DNA from: Telopea speciosissima
Taxonomy: Eukaryota > Streptophyta > Magnoliopsida > Proteales > Proteaceae
DNA length: 64,000 nt
Direction of reading: 5' to 3'
Assembly (NCBI RefSeq): GCF_018873765.1
Contig: NC_057926.1
Span: forward strand, 46,801,043-46,865,042
Position 1 is the first letter of the stretch; every line of letters begins with the position of its first letter. The translations under genes were made by a program, and so were the position numbers. The notes under the pieces were generated by a model. It had not been told where the DNA came from, did no database searches, and saw only the letters and a program-made list of their open reading frames with translations. Positions 35,701 to 47,090 of the stretch are shown in pieces.

Positions 35701-36334
35701 AAGAAACAGATAATAATAATATAAAAATAAAAAGAAATAAACACACCACAATGACACAAACTTTAGGGTATTCACCCAACTTAGCAAAATCATCGGACAT
35801 AGTCTTATTTTCCCCTTAATGGTAGAGATGCGATAAGGTAATTTGAAAAAAAAAATAACAAAGTAACAAATGTAAATCAATTGAATGAACATAGTATACT
35901 TTTCCTAAGGTACATTAAAAAAGAGGGGATGCTCAGTATGTTAGATATGTTGAGAAGGTTTAGAAAACCTTAATACCAGGCCTCCATCTACCAATCATTG
36001 AATCGATATTAATTCCATGTGGTGGCCTGTGAGTTGAGCGCAACACGATAGCCACTCAACCCCAGGCCGCAGAGGATCCAAATTCATCTATTGGTTATGG
36101 ATCTGTTTCTCATGCAACCTAACAATATGAGACACCAAAAGACTAGTGTTCCAGAATTATGTGAATGTTTGGTCAATTCTTCTTCTTAAAGACAATGAAG
36201 ATATTCTTGTTTTACATTTGTTGTATTCTGTCAAACACCATTGTTTAAAGTAAGTTTATCTTCTTAAAGCCCTTTTTCCTTGTATTATTTCAAAATTTAA
36301 GAACCTGAAATTAAATGGATTGTGTGTAAAGTAG

Positions 36335-36475
36335 GTAAGAGATCTCTACTTGGTGGTGTATCCTACGCCCTCTCACAAGGCACCATGAGATGACGTCTCT
36401 ACCCCTTGGGTAGATACCCAAGTGTGCTCACCCATTGAAGAGCGTAGGTAACACTACCAAGTAGAGATCTTTTAC
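36335..36475. mobile_element. MITE family B, copy 2 (intact TIRs)
   Basis: GTAAGAGATCTCTACTTGG on the left is the inverse of CCAAGTAGAGATCTTTTAC on the right (18 of 19). The interior shares CCTACGCCCTCTCACA and GGGTAGATACCCA with 21675-21828. Confidence 0.8.
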
Positions 36476-36992
36476 CCTTTTAAAACTCACTAGTGATTGC
36501 TTGAGATGGAGAAACCTACCTCTCCCCAATGTCACAACTAAGGAGAGCATTCGTAAAGTTCTCAAATATTTAAAAATTTCCATAAAACAGCATATGAAGG
36601 TTAGATAGGTAATCTTACAAATAACATTGTTGGAATTCACGGTTGAAATGTGTCTACATTTGGTTTCCCTAATAATAAAAGATCCCTAGGGCAAAGGGCT
36701 AGCTAGGATCCTATCAATCATATACAGTGCATGAAGAGTCTTTATGACAAGGGCTTTAGAAACAGAAGAGCTCATGAAGAGCTTTCATGGTTTTGTTTTT
36801 GGTTTTTTTTGCTTTTCCATGTCTGGTAGTCCTAAACATCAACTTCCAAATACTATAAGTGGAACATTGTCTTCATGGCAATAAGGTAATCCATGAAGCA
36901 TGAGCTGGCTGATTTGCAGAAATGAATGATATTTCTTACCCCTTGGGTGGCTATTCTTGGTTGTTTTGTCCTAATTGTGTGTAAATGATTCT

Positions 36993-37178
36993 TAATGGAG
37001 AATCGTTCTCTGCATGGGAGTGCAGGGGCCACGTGCGTGTGACAACCAATGAGAGCCTACACTGACACATTGGGGGGCGGGGAAATTTTGCCATTCATAG
37101 GAACGGGGTGGTTAATTTCTGCCCCTCAATGTGTCTGGTCGTGGTCTCCGCGTCCCATGCAAGGAACTTTTCTCCATT
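36993..37178. mobile_element. foldback MITE nested in the 1.4-kb foldback
   Basis: AATGGAGAATCGTTCTCTGC and ATGGGA on the left mirror TCCCATGCAAGGAACTTTTC and TCCATT on the right. The inner part mirrors ACACATTGGGGGGC / GCCCCTCAATGTGT. Confidence 0.7.
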
Positions 37179-37317
37179 CTTAAATTTGTCATTGAATAGA
37201 AACAACTTCATTGTCTTTAAGAAGAAGAAATTTATAGGAAATTCACATAATTCTGGAACACTAGTCTTTTGGTGTCTTGTTACATGAGAAACAAATCCAT
37301 AATCAATAGACAAATTT

Positions 37318-37470
37318 GGATCCTCTGCGGCCTGGCGTTGAATGGCCATCGTGCTGTGCTCAACTCACAGGCTACCACGTGGAATTAATACCAATACAAT
37401 GGTTGGTAGATGGCGGCCAGTGAGTTGAGTACAACACGGTGACCGCCCAACTCTAGGCCATAGAGGATCC
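37318..37470. mobile_element. hairpin MITE overlapping the right foldback arm
   Basis: GGATCCTCTGCGGCCTGG ... GCTCAACTCAC on the left mirrors GTGAGTTGAGTAC ... TAGGCCATAGAGGATCC on the right. It thus provides another inverted copy of the arm end. Confidence 0.65.
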
Positions 37471-38585
37471 AAATCCCCAATAGACTCATGACATGCTTAA
37501 AAGTTGACAAGGATGAATTACCTAATTAAGGATGGTTTAGAGAACATACATAGATAGAGCTACTCTCTTTTTCTTACGAAAATGATCTTATTAGGTGCAT
37601 TGTCTTTTTCATTAATCCATCCTAGATTTAACAACTCCTCAGTCTTATCCCAACTAAATAGGTCTACAAATATAAAGTTCTAGAATCAATGTAAAAAGAG
37701 TTTACTTAGATATTTTTTTGTTGTGTTGATTGTCGATTTGACACACCAATCCTCCTCCTTTATCTGGGCTTGAGACCGACAGCAAACGCTGGTGGGGTTT
37801 CACACGTCACTATATTCAAATTCCAAACAGCGGATTTCTCGGGAAATGGCTACTTGTATAATTGAGTTTTCCAATGATAATAGCCGTAACAAATCCAAAA
37901 CGTCAAGTCAAGTCAATTCAACTGAACTAAGACTTATCCCAACTACTTGAGATCGGCCATGGTGACACATTGAAATGGATATTAAAACTCTTGTTGCTTG
38001 TCATTGTTATTGAACTATTCAAACTATTGCTTTCAATTGACCATTAAAATGGATAAAGTAGTGTTGAAAGGCTCTAGTTGGATTTCCGCGTGATAAAACA
38101 AATGCATAACGATCTTAAATGACATTTAAAAGATCGAAAGGAAAGTTCATTATAAGTTGGTGTACGTAGTTGATGATTTGAGGTCCTTTAGTGATGATAC
38201 AATTGAGAGCATTACTTGCAGCTTAGTAGCTGACCTTCAAATGCATATATGGAGACATGAAGTAGATCAAATCAGAGTTGTTGCAAAATAAAATAAATGC
38301 TATTATGTTGGCATTTAAATGAATTCAACTCAACTAAACCTTTTAAGTATTTGAGTAGCTAGGGCTACGCGTAAACCTATCTACCATTAGTCTACCACTA
38401 TGCTCTCCATGTAATTGATGTCTTACCAAAAACAACTACCACTCTATGCAAGAATTGCTTACTTTGTAAATCATAAGCATTAAAGAACAAAAAATGCAAC
38501 CACTTCCCCCAACTTATGTCTTAAAAATAAATCAAAGGGTGTATTGAGAGCTCATTATTGGAGGTAATCATTAGATATATACCTG
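37471..38585. other. intergenic; RTE-tail fragments only
   Basis: Apart from degenerate CTTATCCCAACTA-type RTE tails, no gene-like sequence is seen. Confidence 0.4.
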
Positions 38586-38588
38586 TAG

Positions 38589-38762
38589 ATGGAGTTGAGC
38601 TCGTCTCCGGGGAGCACAACACGCCCAGGGAGCATCCAGCCGTTGGGCTGTGCTGCACACATCCCTAGGCATGCACCGAGATGTGTGAAGCACAACCCCA
38701 CCCTTGGATGCCCCCTGGGCATGCCCCAGGCTCTGAGCTCCCTGGAGAGGAGCTGGATCCCG
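38589..38762. mobile_element. foldback MITE
   Basis: GAGCTCGTCTCCGGGGAGC mirrors GCTCCCTGGAGAGGAGCTGG, and CGCCCAGGGAGCATCCA mirrors TGGATGCCCCCTGGGCATG. It is GC-rich relative to its surroundings. Open frames on both strands are a by-product of the palindrome. Confidence 0.7.
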
Positions 38763-38769
38763 GTAGCGG

Positions 38770-39735
38770 AATTATCCAATCATTTAGTATGAGGATCCAT
38801 TTTGTTGGTTTAAAGTCCCAGGGAAAGTTTTCCTAGTCTCATTGAGCTTATCGGTAGAAATGCAAAATATGTGTTTTTCTCTTTCCATGTGTACTACTCG
38901 ATGATATATAAATAAATTACCCCCTTCCCCTCACTAAGGGGGGTTTGGGGTGTTTGCGCAAAAAAAAAGTACAATCATATTTTGGGATCTTTTTAGGGAT
39001 TAGTTTTAGTATGAATAAAATGGATGATGAAGAAAAGATGAGGCACTCAATTTTTTTCCTTTCTACTCTTTCAACAAAATAAGCTGCAATTTCATTAATT
39101 GATGAGTGGCATTTAAATTAGAATTGGGTGAACCAGTCAAAAATAGCACAAAAGGCTCTAAAGTACACATTTAATTGAAGTGTCTACCTTTAACAGTTTA
39201 ACCCTTAGAGAGGACATTGATTAGAGCCTATTTGTAAAAGAGGGGGGGGGGGGGGGGAATGAACAGGAGATGAATTTTTTTTTTTGATCAGAAAGAAAAA
39301 ACAAAGCTCTTTTAAATAAAACTACTTAATTCTTTACTCGCTATATTCTAATTGTGTTCTTTTAAATGAATTACGATTGTTAACCTGGATGATATTTTAA
39401 AGGGACTCTTATTTCTCTTTTTTTTCATGTTTGAAATACTTTTGGGATCTTATTTTGTTCAAAATATTGATTTTCATTGGCACTATTAACCATTGTTGGA
39501 AAACCAAGTTTTTGGGCAAATCACAATGCAGTCCCTCTTTATCTCTTTGTTTATGGTTTATTTCACAAAACCAAAAAAAAAAAAAAAAACAAAAAAAAGT
39601 TATAATATATACGATAAGTGGCAGCTTGATTTTTCTTGTGTGATTCTAGTACTTTTTCCTCAATTAGGAGGAGTGACCCTAATATCGGCATGTTGGAGAT
39701 TAGGGAAGGCCCAAGGTCTCTTATCATATGGTAGA
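38770..39735. other. intergenic; homopolymers
   Basis: No gene is seen. A G17 run lies at 39241-39257 and a long A-rich tract at about 39573-39598. Confidence 0.4.
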
Positions 39736-39736
39736 A

Positions 39737-39906
39737 TAAAGCTTAAAACGTATCCAGTGCGCAAGGCTCCCATCATTGCGGGCTGCGGGGTGTGGGGAGG
39801 GTCATGATGTATGCAGCTTTACCCCTGCTTTCATAGAGACTGTTTCTTGACTCGAACCCGTGACCACTTACTTGGTCACAATAGAACACCCTTTACCGTT
39901 GAACAA
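39737..39906 (-). mobile_element. Au-type tRNA-derived SINE
   Basis: Sense is the minus strand: a tRNA-like head with A-box region CAACGGTAAAGGGTG and B-box ACGGGTTCGAGTC (about 39867-39855), then the body GCAGGGGTAAAGCTGCATAC and the tail GGGAGCCTTGCGCACTGG. Other copies are at 1776-1850, 43495-43660 and 55690-55810. Confidence 0.8.
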
Positions 39907-40585
39907 GTGAATGACTAAAAATTATACAATTGAACTTGCTCTGATGTTTGCACATTACCAATACAAATCATAAAATCCATCGAACATTTCCAATACAGAT
40001 CATACTCGATCAATGAACCAAAAAGAATAAATACAGAAAGTTTTAATATTACTTAATTTTAAGGGGAAAGATTGTCTCACATATATGTTTTGCTGGTGGC
40101 CACACACCTAGTTGTGCCACATTTCAAATTGCACCCTCAAATGCAATCATGTGCAGTCTCATGTATGTACTCTTCTCTTGTTACTCCTAAATTTCTAAAT
40201 GAAATATTTTGCCACTAGGCAAATTCAATTTGAGCTAAAATTTAAGGATTGAATTAGAGGACTTTAGGGTCTATTTGTCCACAAAATTTCAATCCCACTC
40301 AACTGGCTGCACAGCAGATACATCGAATGCCCACCAGGAAACTTTTCCTACTGACCCAACAAGGAAAACCCAGCCCTTGTTTTAATAATCAAAAAAGTAA
40401 AATTTTGAGGAATAAAAATGAAAAGAGCAAAAATTTGTTGAAATCTTAAGTTCTTATATGGCTTTGTGTAGAGAACTCCGTTTTCTGATTGTACACAAAA
40501 AAGAGAAACCAAAACATGCTATCACAGAACCAAGTTGCACCATTGAAATAATAATGACTGAATATCCCAACCAAACCTATGAAGC

Positions 40586-41576
40586 TCATTTTTCTACATC
40601 AATGTTTCTGTATCGAACAATTTCGACACCCAAATAATCAACAGTGCCATAAACAGCAACATGAGGTTTCCCAACTTTCACTCGGACAGCAGATATCTGA
40701 GGGAACTTTGCAAGTATGGTGCATGCAATGAGCTGAGCCAGAGACTCTACAAGTTTGTGAGGAGGTCCCTCCACGATTTCCTTAACAATGCTGAAATTCC
40801 AAATAGGGAGAAACTATTAGTCACTTTATACACTTGAATTATGAATAAAGAACACACACTTGTGTATAAGTTTTGGAAAGAAAAATGTAGGAGTATGCAG
40901 GCCGCTATGCCCCATATATATTATAGACAAACAGAACTAGGATTAGCTTAGACCAACCTGAGATTATGGCTGCATACACAGTTCAACTTGGCCAATTGAT
41001 TACGACTAGGAAAATCATTTAAACATAGGAAATACATTGAGTATAGATCTCAATTACTGGGATGTGGTGCTTATAGATTTAGGACTCAAATATTTGATGG
41101 ACCCTACTGTAGGAATCTCCGACATCGGAAACAAAGTTGATCTGGCATTGGAAATCATAAACCAATTTTTATTTTTCATAAAATTATGGTCAGAATCCAG
41201 AAAAAAATTCAAGCAAGATAGCTAGGAGAATTTAATACTGGTCAATATTTTCAACAAAGAGGTATATTCCAGATAAGCTTATCTGAATATTAGTACCTCC
41301 TTCAATGAAGTATGCCATGGATATGACAATAGAAAACTAGAAACTATAAGAATAGAAGAAAAATTAATTTACTACTCACCTGTAAATTTCAGCATACGAG
41401 ACTGTGTCAGTTAACTCGTCAGATTTACCTGCTGCTCGGAGATCTAACCATGAATCCATATCTACCAAGAACTTCTGGCCCAACTTCCTCTCTTCTGCTT
41501 CTACGCCATGAAATCCATGAAACTTCAGACCTCTCAATATAAGTTTGTCACCCTTCAAAATCCCCTCATCATCCAT
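40586..41576 (-). CDS. FOLB: dihydroneopterin aldolase
   Basis: This enzyme converts 7,8-dihydroneopterin to 6-hydroxymethyl-dihydropterin plus glycolaldehyde in the pterin branch of folate synthesis. In plants it is cytosolic. Two coding exons, 41576-41380 and 40790-40586, join in frame (TACAG|GTGAG donor, ATTTCAG acceptor) into 133 residues, the usual size for the plant enzyme. Family landmarks are LILRGLKFHGFHG, the catalytic Glu in GVEAEERKLGQ (E29), the Tyr of DTVSYAEIY, Glu of HKLVESLAQ, and Lys of VRVKVGKPHV, followed by VDYLGVEIVRYR. All match bacterial FolB active-site residues. A good acceptor (TTTTGTAG) sits 8 bases before the ATG, so a 5'UTR intron is likely. No transit peptide is seen. 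Confidence 0.92.
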
Positions 41577-41584
41577 AAAGACAC

Positions 41585-42690
41585 CTACAAAAGGATAGAG
41601 AGATTTTTTAACTGCGTAGTTTTAGTATATAATAATATGCAAGATAATTCACCATTAAAAAAAAACATGCAAGATAAATGACAGAGTATCAGAAGATATC
41701 ATGATTTGAGAGAGTTATGTTTGCTAGTCCTCACTCCTGAGGATTATTACTTCCCCAGTGAGAAACCTGAGAAGATGGAAGTCGAAGGAAATTTCAAAAA
41801 GTAACATAATGGATCATTAAAGCCTCAAAAACAATAAACAAGCATTATACCAGAACATACCTCCATGTTTGAAGGATGCATAATCTCTCAGGAAGGATGT
41901 ACACTTAAATCACGTTTCACAAACTTATTGATATATGTTAGAATTGTAACCACTTACAAAACGCAATTTCAGTGTCCATACCACTAATAAATACCTTGTT
42001 TCTCTGTTACGAAATCGTAGGACATGGTAAACAAACCAAAAGCCACACTAATGTCATATTTGAAGTACACAAAGAGAGAAAAAACTATTAGATCTTTGAT
42101 GTAAGCTAAGGTTCAGTTAAAAACTTAGACCCTAACTCACAGTAGGATCTTCCAATGTGATCAACAGTACATGATGTTTGCAGTTCCAGTAACAGAAAAT
42201 AAAAGAAACACCCAAACAGTAGGTCTGAACACTTGATTACAGCAATAATCACCCAAAACAGAAGGCTAACAATAGGGTCCTTATCACACAAGACATTAAT
42301 GGTCTGGATATCCCTCTAAGGTGGTATTCTGCCACAGTATAGCAGCCTTACAATCGGCAGAACAGAAAGTGAATGAAAGTAAAAAATAGCAACTGTTAGG
42401 CTGCTGAATCACTCAGCACACACAGTCAAGCTGTTTCTTCAAGATAAGCAAGACATACAGTACAGAATATATTCCTCCCTGATATTCCCTGCTATTCAAA
42501 CTAATAAAAGAGACCTTCGAATGACTAAATAGAGATACCATTTCAATCACCAAAACCGATGGGGATGACTCCCCTTTATTCTATTTAGAATAAAGTAAGA
42601 AATCAGATTAAAAAACTGAAATTCTCCATGGATGGAGGTCTCTTGGTAGAAATAGAAACTAAATCTTTGCTATTACATGAAATAGAAAGA
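41585..42690. other. upstream flank / possible 5'UTR intron of FOLB
   Basis: No further coding exon is recognised. The leader exon implied by the acceptor at 41585 could be anywhere upstream. The part from about 42540 resembles retroelement debris continuing beyond the SINE at 42716-42925. Confidence 0.4.
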
Positions 42691-42715
42691 CAGAAATCGG
42701 AAACTCGTTTTTTTT

Positions 42716-42925
42716 TTTGCTAACGAGGATATCCAGGCCTTCGGCCTGACTATTCCCCCGGGTCCATGCGAGCCCCACAGTCACAGGACCGGGTCATTCA
42801 AGGATTTGAGTAGAAAGCAAATTAAATCCAAGGTTAGTGGTCCAAAGCAGGTAAGAGGAATCGAATGCAGGTCGCCTGTCGATTTCGACCAGCGCCCATG
42901 CCAACTCCGCTACCCCCTTGGGGTT
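42716..42925 (-). mobile_element. tRNA-derived SINE with target duplication
   Basis: On the minus strand an A-box (TAGCGGAGTTGG) and a B-box-like GCATTCGATTCC sit in the first ~70 bp. The element ends in poly(A), seen as T's on the plus strand at about 42709-42718. Imperfect direct repeats AGAAATCGGAAACT and AGAAATTGGAAATT flank it. It sits inside older repeat DNA. Confidence 0.8.
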
Positions 42926-43494
42926 AGAAATTGGAAATTCCTACTTGCTAATAACTAACTAGTAATTACGAGTAAATAGAAAGTAACAAAATAGAAACTT
43001 AATAAGTTGAAAGATTTCAACAGCCACTCCTCCATGCCAGCTGTCTAGGTGGTCCACCATATCTGTCAAAATATCTTTCAAATATTGCTGGTCGATGGCA
43101 TTTTGGGGCAGAACAAAGATGGTCCAGTGGGCTGAGATATACCCAACACCTGGGTGCCTAGGAGTCAAATCAATGGCCAGAATTGGCTTTGGTTTGGGCT
43201 GCTTATAACCAAACCCATGTGGACCATTAAGGAGCCTGGTTGGAATGGCCTTACACTGCATGAATCTTTGTAACTACAAAAGGAACCCCAAACAGTCATT
43301 CATCCCCAGAGGCAATTATAACTGCTATCTAATTTAAAGCTTGAATCATCCCAAGGAGATACTCTTCAAACATCCTTTGGTTCACAAGCAATATAAAAGC
43401 CTCTTGTAAAGCCTCCAACTAGTCGTTGAATATACTGAAAATCAGATCTTCCCCAATGATCTAGATATCCTAGGACTGCCAAGATGATAAAGGG

Positions 43495-43660
43495 ACCCAG
43501 TGCACGAGGCTCCCGCTATTGCAGGGCCTGGGGAGGAGCATGCATATGCAGCCTTACCACCATTTTTTGTGTGTAGGATGTTTACTTGTTCGAACTTGCA
43601 ACCACCAGGTTGTAATAGAGCAACCTTACCGTTGCGTCAAGGCCCGCCCTCACCGAAGAT
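43495..43660 (-). mobile_element. Au-type tRNA-derived SINE
   Basis: Plus-strand CCAGTGCACGAGGCTCCCGC, GGGGAGGAGCATGCATATGC and CTTGTTCGAACTTGCAACCA correspond to the tail, body and B-box of the copy at 39737-39906. It is more diverged. Confidence 0.75.
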
Positions 43661-44779
43661 GATCATGACTCTAAATTTAAAAAATGAAGCAACAATCCAC
43701 TGAAAAATGGAGAACCACCGCCATATCCCTTCCATCTATAATTTGTTCCTTTGTAATTCATAGTTGTTCGTGCCAAGAATAAATTTAGAAAAAATGAGGA
43801 ATCCATATTTGCAAAAAAACTGGAAGTCTGGTCAAATATATTTTCAATGAAATGGATGTGTCAGATTCCAGATACAGGTTTAAAGTATGCATGGCCTGTA
43901 TACTGAGAGAAAAGAAAAGGAGAAAATATGGTTGTCAACTCAGGATTTTGGGACTGAAGTTATGGGATTGCTTAGAGCTGGTTTAGGTTACAGAAGAGAA
44001 ATCATTTAGTATGAGGTTGTCATAACTTTTCAAAATTGATTAGCAAAAGTATGGATTGGACGGGCACTGGATAAGATAACAAACCTAACAAAGGAAATAA
44101 ATAATCCACGAAACGAGCTCTAAAAATTAAATTCTAAAGCTCCAAAAAGAAGAAAAAATATATATCATGAATGAAGCCTTGAATGACTGGCTCTTATTAG
44201 AAGGTACAAGTGAACCTATTACACACTAGAATGAAACTTCTGAGATGGAATATACTACCCAAGATCTCCATGTGAGGTATAAAACAGAAGCACCAATTCC
44301 AAAGCTTCAAAGAGTCTTTATTCATAATTGACTATTGCTTTCTTATGAGGTTTGCCATATTTATAGACAAAGAGAGCTTCATGACCAGGAATACAGGTTA
44401 TAGACTTACAGTTTAATTCTTGAACTCTTAATCAAAATAAGAAAGTAAACCAATTGTTCTTGAATTTAAGTTCTAAAAACTGACTTTGTTCCCTTTTATT
44501 TCTGTGGGCAAGTTTCATCGATCTAAAAGGATAAAAAACAAATGTAGGTTTTCTGTAAAACAGTGCATGACTTCAAACTACACACAAGAAGGTGGTATTC
44601 CCAGCCCTGTTACTAAATAAAGAAAATCTGGACTTTTTAAACTCCTCAACATTTAAAACTCAGAAGAGTGAAGACATGACCAACTTCCCTCTTCCGAGTG
44701 GTATTGTACTTGTCACAAGAATGTAAACATTTCTCTGTTTTCAAATGCAACAGTTAATTGTGAAGGGGAGAATCCACCG
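43661..44779. other. intergenic; no gene seen
   Basis: No coding or structural signal was noticed. Confidence 0.35.
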
Positions 44780-45597
44780 TGATGGTCATGATCATAGTTG
44801 TCAAGGCGACTAGGCGACCCAAGGTGGTGGAGTGGTGACTAGGCGAGTACTTTTTGTTATCTATCCAAGCAATGGGAAAGAATATGATCCAGAATCAGTA
44901 AAGCTTTTGCATACTATGATTCAGAAACATATATTATTCTTTTCTTTTTGCATTTCAAGCTTATCCATTTGCTTTCTATAGTTCTATACTACAAGAAATG
45001 ATTGATCAACTGCATAACAGATAATAAAGCATCACCAAAACAAAGAAGAAGAAGAAAGAGGGAAAATGAAGGGGGAAAAAAAAAGAACGAAACTGGGAAC
45101 AGAGAAAAAGAAGAAGAAAAGGAAGGGGAAAAAATACATGAAACAGGGAAACAGAGAAGGAGAAGTGAAGACGGAAAAAATACACGAAACAGGGAAACCG
45201 TGATGGTCATGATCATAGTTGCCAAGGCGACTAGGCGACCCAAGGTGGTGGAAGGGTGCCTAGGCGAGTACTTTTCGTTATCTATCCAAGCAATGGGAAA
45301 GAATATGATCCAGAATCAGTAAAGCTTTTGCATACTATGATTCAGAAACATATATTATTCTTTTCTTTTTGCATTTCAAGCTTATCCATTTGCTTTTCTA
45401 TAGTTCAATACAAGAAATGATAGATCAACTGCATAACAGGATAATAAAGCATCACCAAAACAAAGAAGAAGAAAGAGGGAAAATGAAGGGGAAAAATAAA
45501 AGAACGAAACAGGGAACAGAGAAAAAGAAGAAGAAAAGGAAGGGAAAAAAATACATGAAACAGGGAAACAGAGAAGGAGAAGTGAAGACGAAAAAAA
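44780..45597. repeat. 421-bp tandem duplication
   Basis: Unit 1 is 44780-45200 and unit 2 is 45201 to about 45597. They share TGATGGTCATGATCATAGTT, CTATCCAAGCAATGGGAAAG and CATTTCAAGCTTATCCATTT, then a purine-rich (AAG)n stretch, with few differences. Each starts with the GGCGACTAGGCGACC repeat family. The long basic open frames at 45002-45322 and 45369-45821 are artefacts of the (AAG)n part. Confidence 0.85.
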
Positions 45598-45948
45598 GGA
45601 GAAGAAGAAGAAGAAGAAGAAAGAGAATAAAAAAACAAAGGGCAGAGAGAGGGTTTCAGGGAGGAGATGGAAAGAAAGGTTTCAGGGAGGAGATGCCAGG
45701 GTGCTGTAAGATGGAGTTACCCAACCTTTGGGGGGGGGGGGACAGAAGCCAGACGAAGAAGAAAAATACTAACCTGTTCATTGGCGTGATCACAGTCACT
45801 AGAAGAAGCCCTCAATCATAGTTGGCAAGATTTTTTAAGTTTGATAAAATGGAAAAATTATAAATCTCCAAAATAATACATAGGAATATCGCAAATATAG
45901 CCATTGTAACACCCATCAAACGGGGAAGTTCTCCACCCAGGAGCTACT

Positions 45949-45953
45949 TTACT
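45949..45953. other. left target-site duplication of the copia element (TTACT)
   Basis: TTACT immediately precedes the 5' LTR and recurs at 51420-51424 immediately after the 3' LTR. It is a perfect 5-bp duplication, so the element is still at its insertion site. Confidence 0.9.
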
Positions 45954-46148
45954 TGTTAGATATGGGCCAGAATACCGTGGGGGTTATTCTGGACTTTTTT
46001 CCTCTTTATTTATTTAGTTGTTTGTATGTGGTTTAGTCCCACATTGCTCATATACATATGTTTATTCTTTTATTACTCTTATAAATAAAGAGGTGCTTGG
46101 GGTGACTCAAATCATCCAAGCCTTTCCCTAATTTTAAATCTCTCTACA
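45954..46148 (+). repeat. 5' LTR of the copia element
   Basis: TGTTAGATATGGGCC ... CTCTCTACA, 195 bp, bounded by TG and CA. Confidence 0.92.
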
Positions 46149-46162
46149 TGGTATCAAAGCAG
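46149..46162 (+). other. primer-binding site of the copia element
   Basis: TGGTATCAAAGCAG directly follows the 5' LTR. It matches the initiator-tRNA-Met complement (TGGTATCAGAGC) with one difference. Confidence 0.85.
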
Positions 46163-46853
46163 ATTTCGAATTAGGGACCAATAACCTTCGATCTCAGTCC
46201 TTTTCTCCCTCTCTCTCGATCTCCTTCCTCTCACTTTCTCTCGGTCTCTTTCCCTTCTCTTTCTTTCTCTCTTTCTCCCTTGTTCTCCATCCCATATAGG
46301 GCAGCACTGATGAGGTGATCATGCGATCCAGTTGCTGCCCCCATTACCTCATTTATGCTTCATAATTCTGCTGCTCGATAGGAACAAACCAGGATTGCCT
46401 GCGCTATTGGTTCTTCAGCCTTCTTTTGGAGATTGCTTCTACAACAGAAGAAACACCTCCTATCTTTGAAGACCACAACTTGCTGCAGGATTTTTTTATT
46501 GGTTCAGTTCTTATCCTACAGATTTGAAGACTTCCCTAAGATCGATTCCACCATTACAGGGTTTTTTTTCAAAACCCTGACACCTATCAATCTTAGGGTT
46601 ACTGCTGCCTATTGGACCTGATTTTCTGCAGGTTATTTTCTCCAGTATACAGTGTCAATCGACTTCAGTTGCAGCCATTTATCTGCAGTTTTTTGCCCCT
46701 CACTTTTCCCTTTATCGATTTCCACAATTCAGGGTTTTTTACGAAACCCTGACAATATTGATATAGGGCTCTTCCTGTGCTGCTGGTTCGTTTTTTTGGA
46801 GAGGTGATTCAGCCCTTAATTTGAAGTGTATATTGGACTTATTAGTTGCCAGT

Positions 46854-47090
46854 ATGGGTGATTCGATCAATTCTTCAGCTACTTCAGATCAGCCACTTAA
46901 TGAGAGTCACAGCAAGACAGACTACCATAGCTTCCCACCAAATCCTATTAAACTTGATGGCTCGAATTATCTCCTATGGTCCAGATCTGCCTCCTTTGCC
47001 ATTGCAGGCCGTGGTCTCACCAACCACATTAATGGCGCTTGTGTTATGCCCACGAACAAGGACCTTTCGGGAAAAGTGGCTTGCCAATAA
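46854..47090 (+). pseudogene. copia gag N-terminal part
   Basis: A frame from ATG 46854 encodes MGDSINSSATSDQPL then PIKLDGSNYLLWSRSASFAI, the conserved start of copia gag. It breaks at 47088 (TAA); homologous gag sequence continues in other frames to about 47900. Confidence 0.75.

Larger units (their letters stand above)
35988..37409. mobile_element. 1.4-kb foldback element with ~210-bp arms
   Basis: 35988-36201 is the inverted copy of 37205-37409. Shared phrases include CTACCAAYCATTG, GCCTGTGAGTTGAGC, CAGGCCGCAGAGGATCCAAA, GACACCAAAAGACTAGTGTT and CCAGAATTATGTGAA. The ~1-kb spacer holds two independent MITEs (36335-36475 and 36993-37178). No ORF is recognised. Confidence 0.75.

Noticed and set aside
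42959..43261. 100-codon minus-strand frame with PKPKPILAIDLTPRHPG
   Set aside because: It lies in repeat DNA surrounding the SINE. I could not match it to a gene family, and no splice-linked partner was seen.
45369..45821. 150-codon Lys/Arg/Glu-rich frame
   Set aside because: It is translated (AAG)n low-complexity DNA within the tandem duplication.
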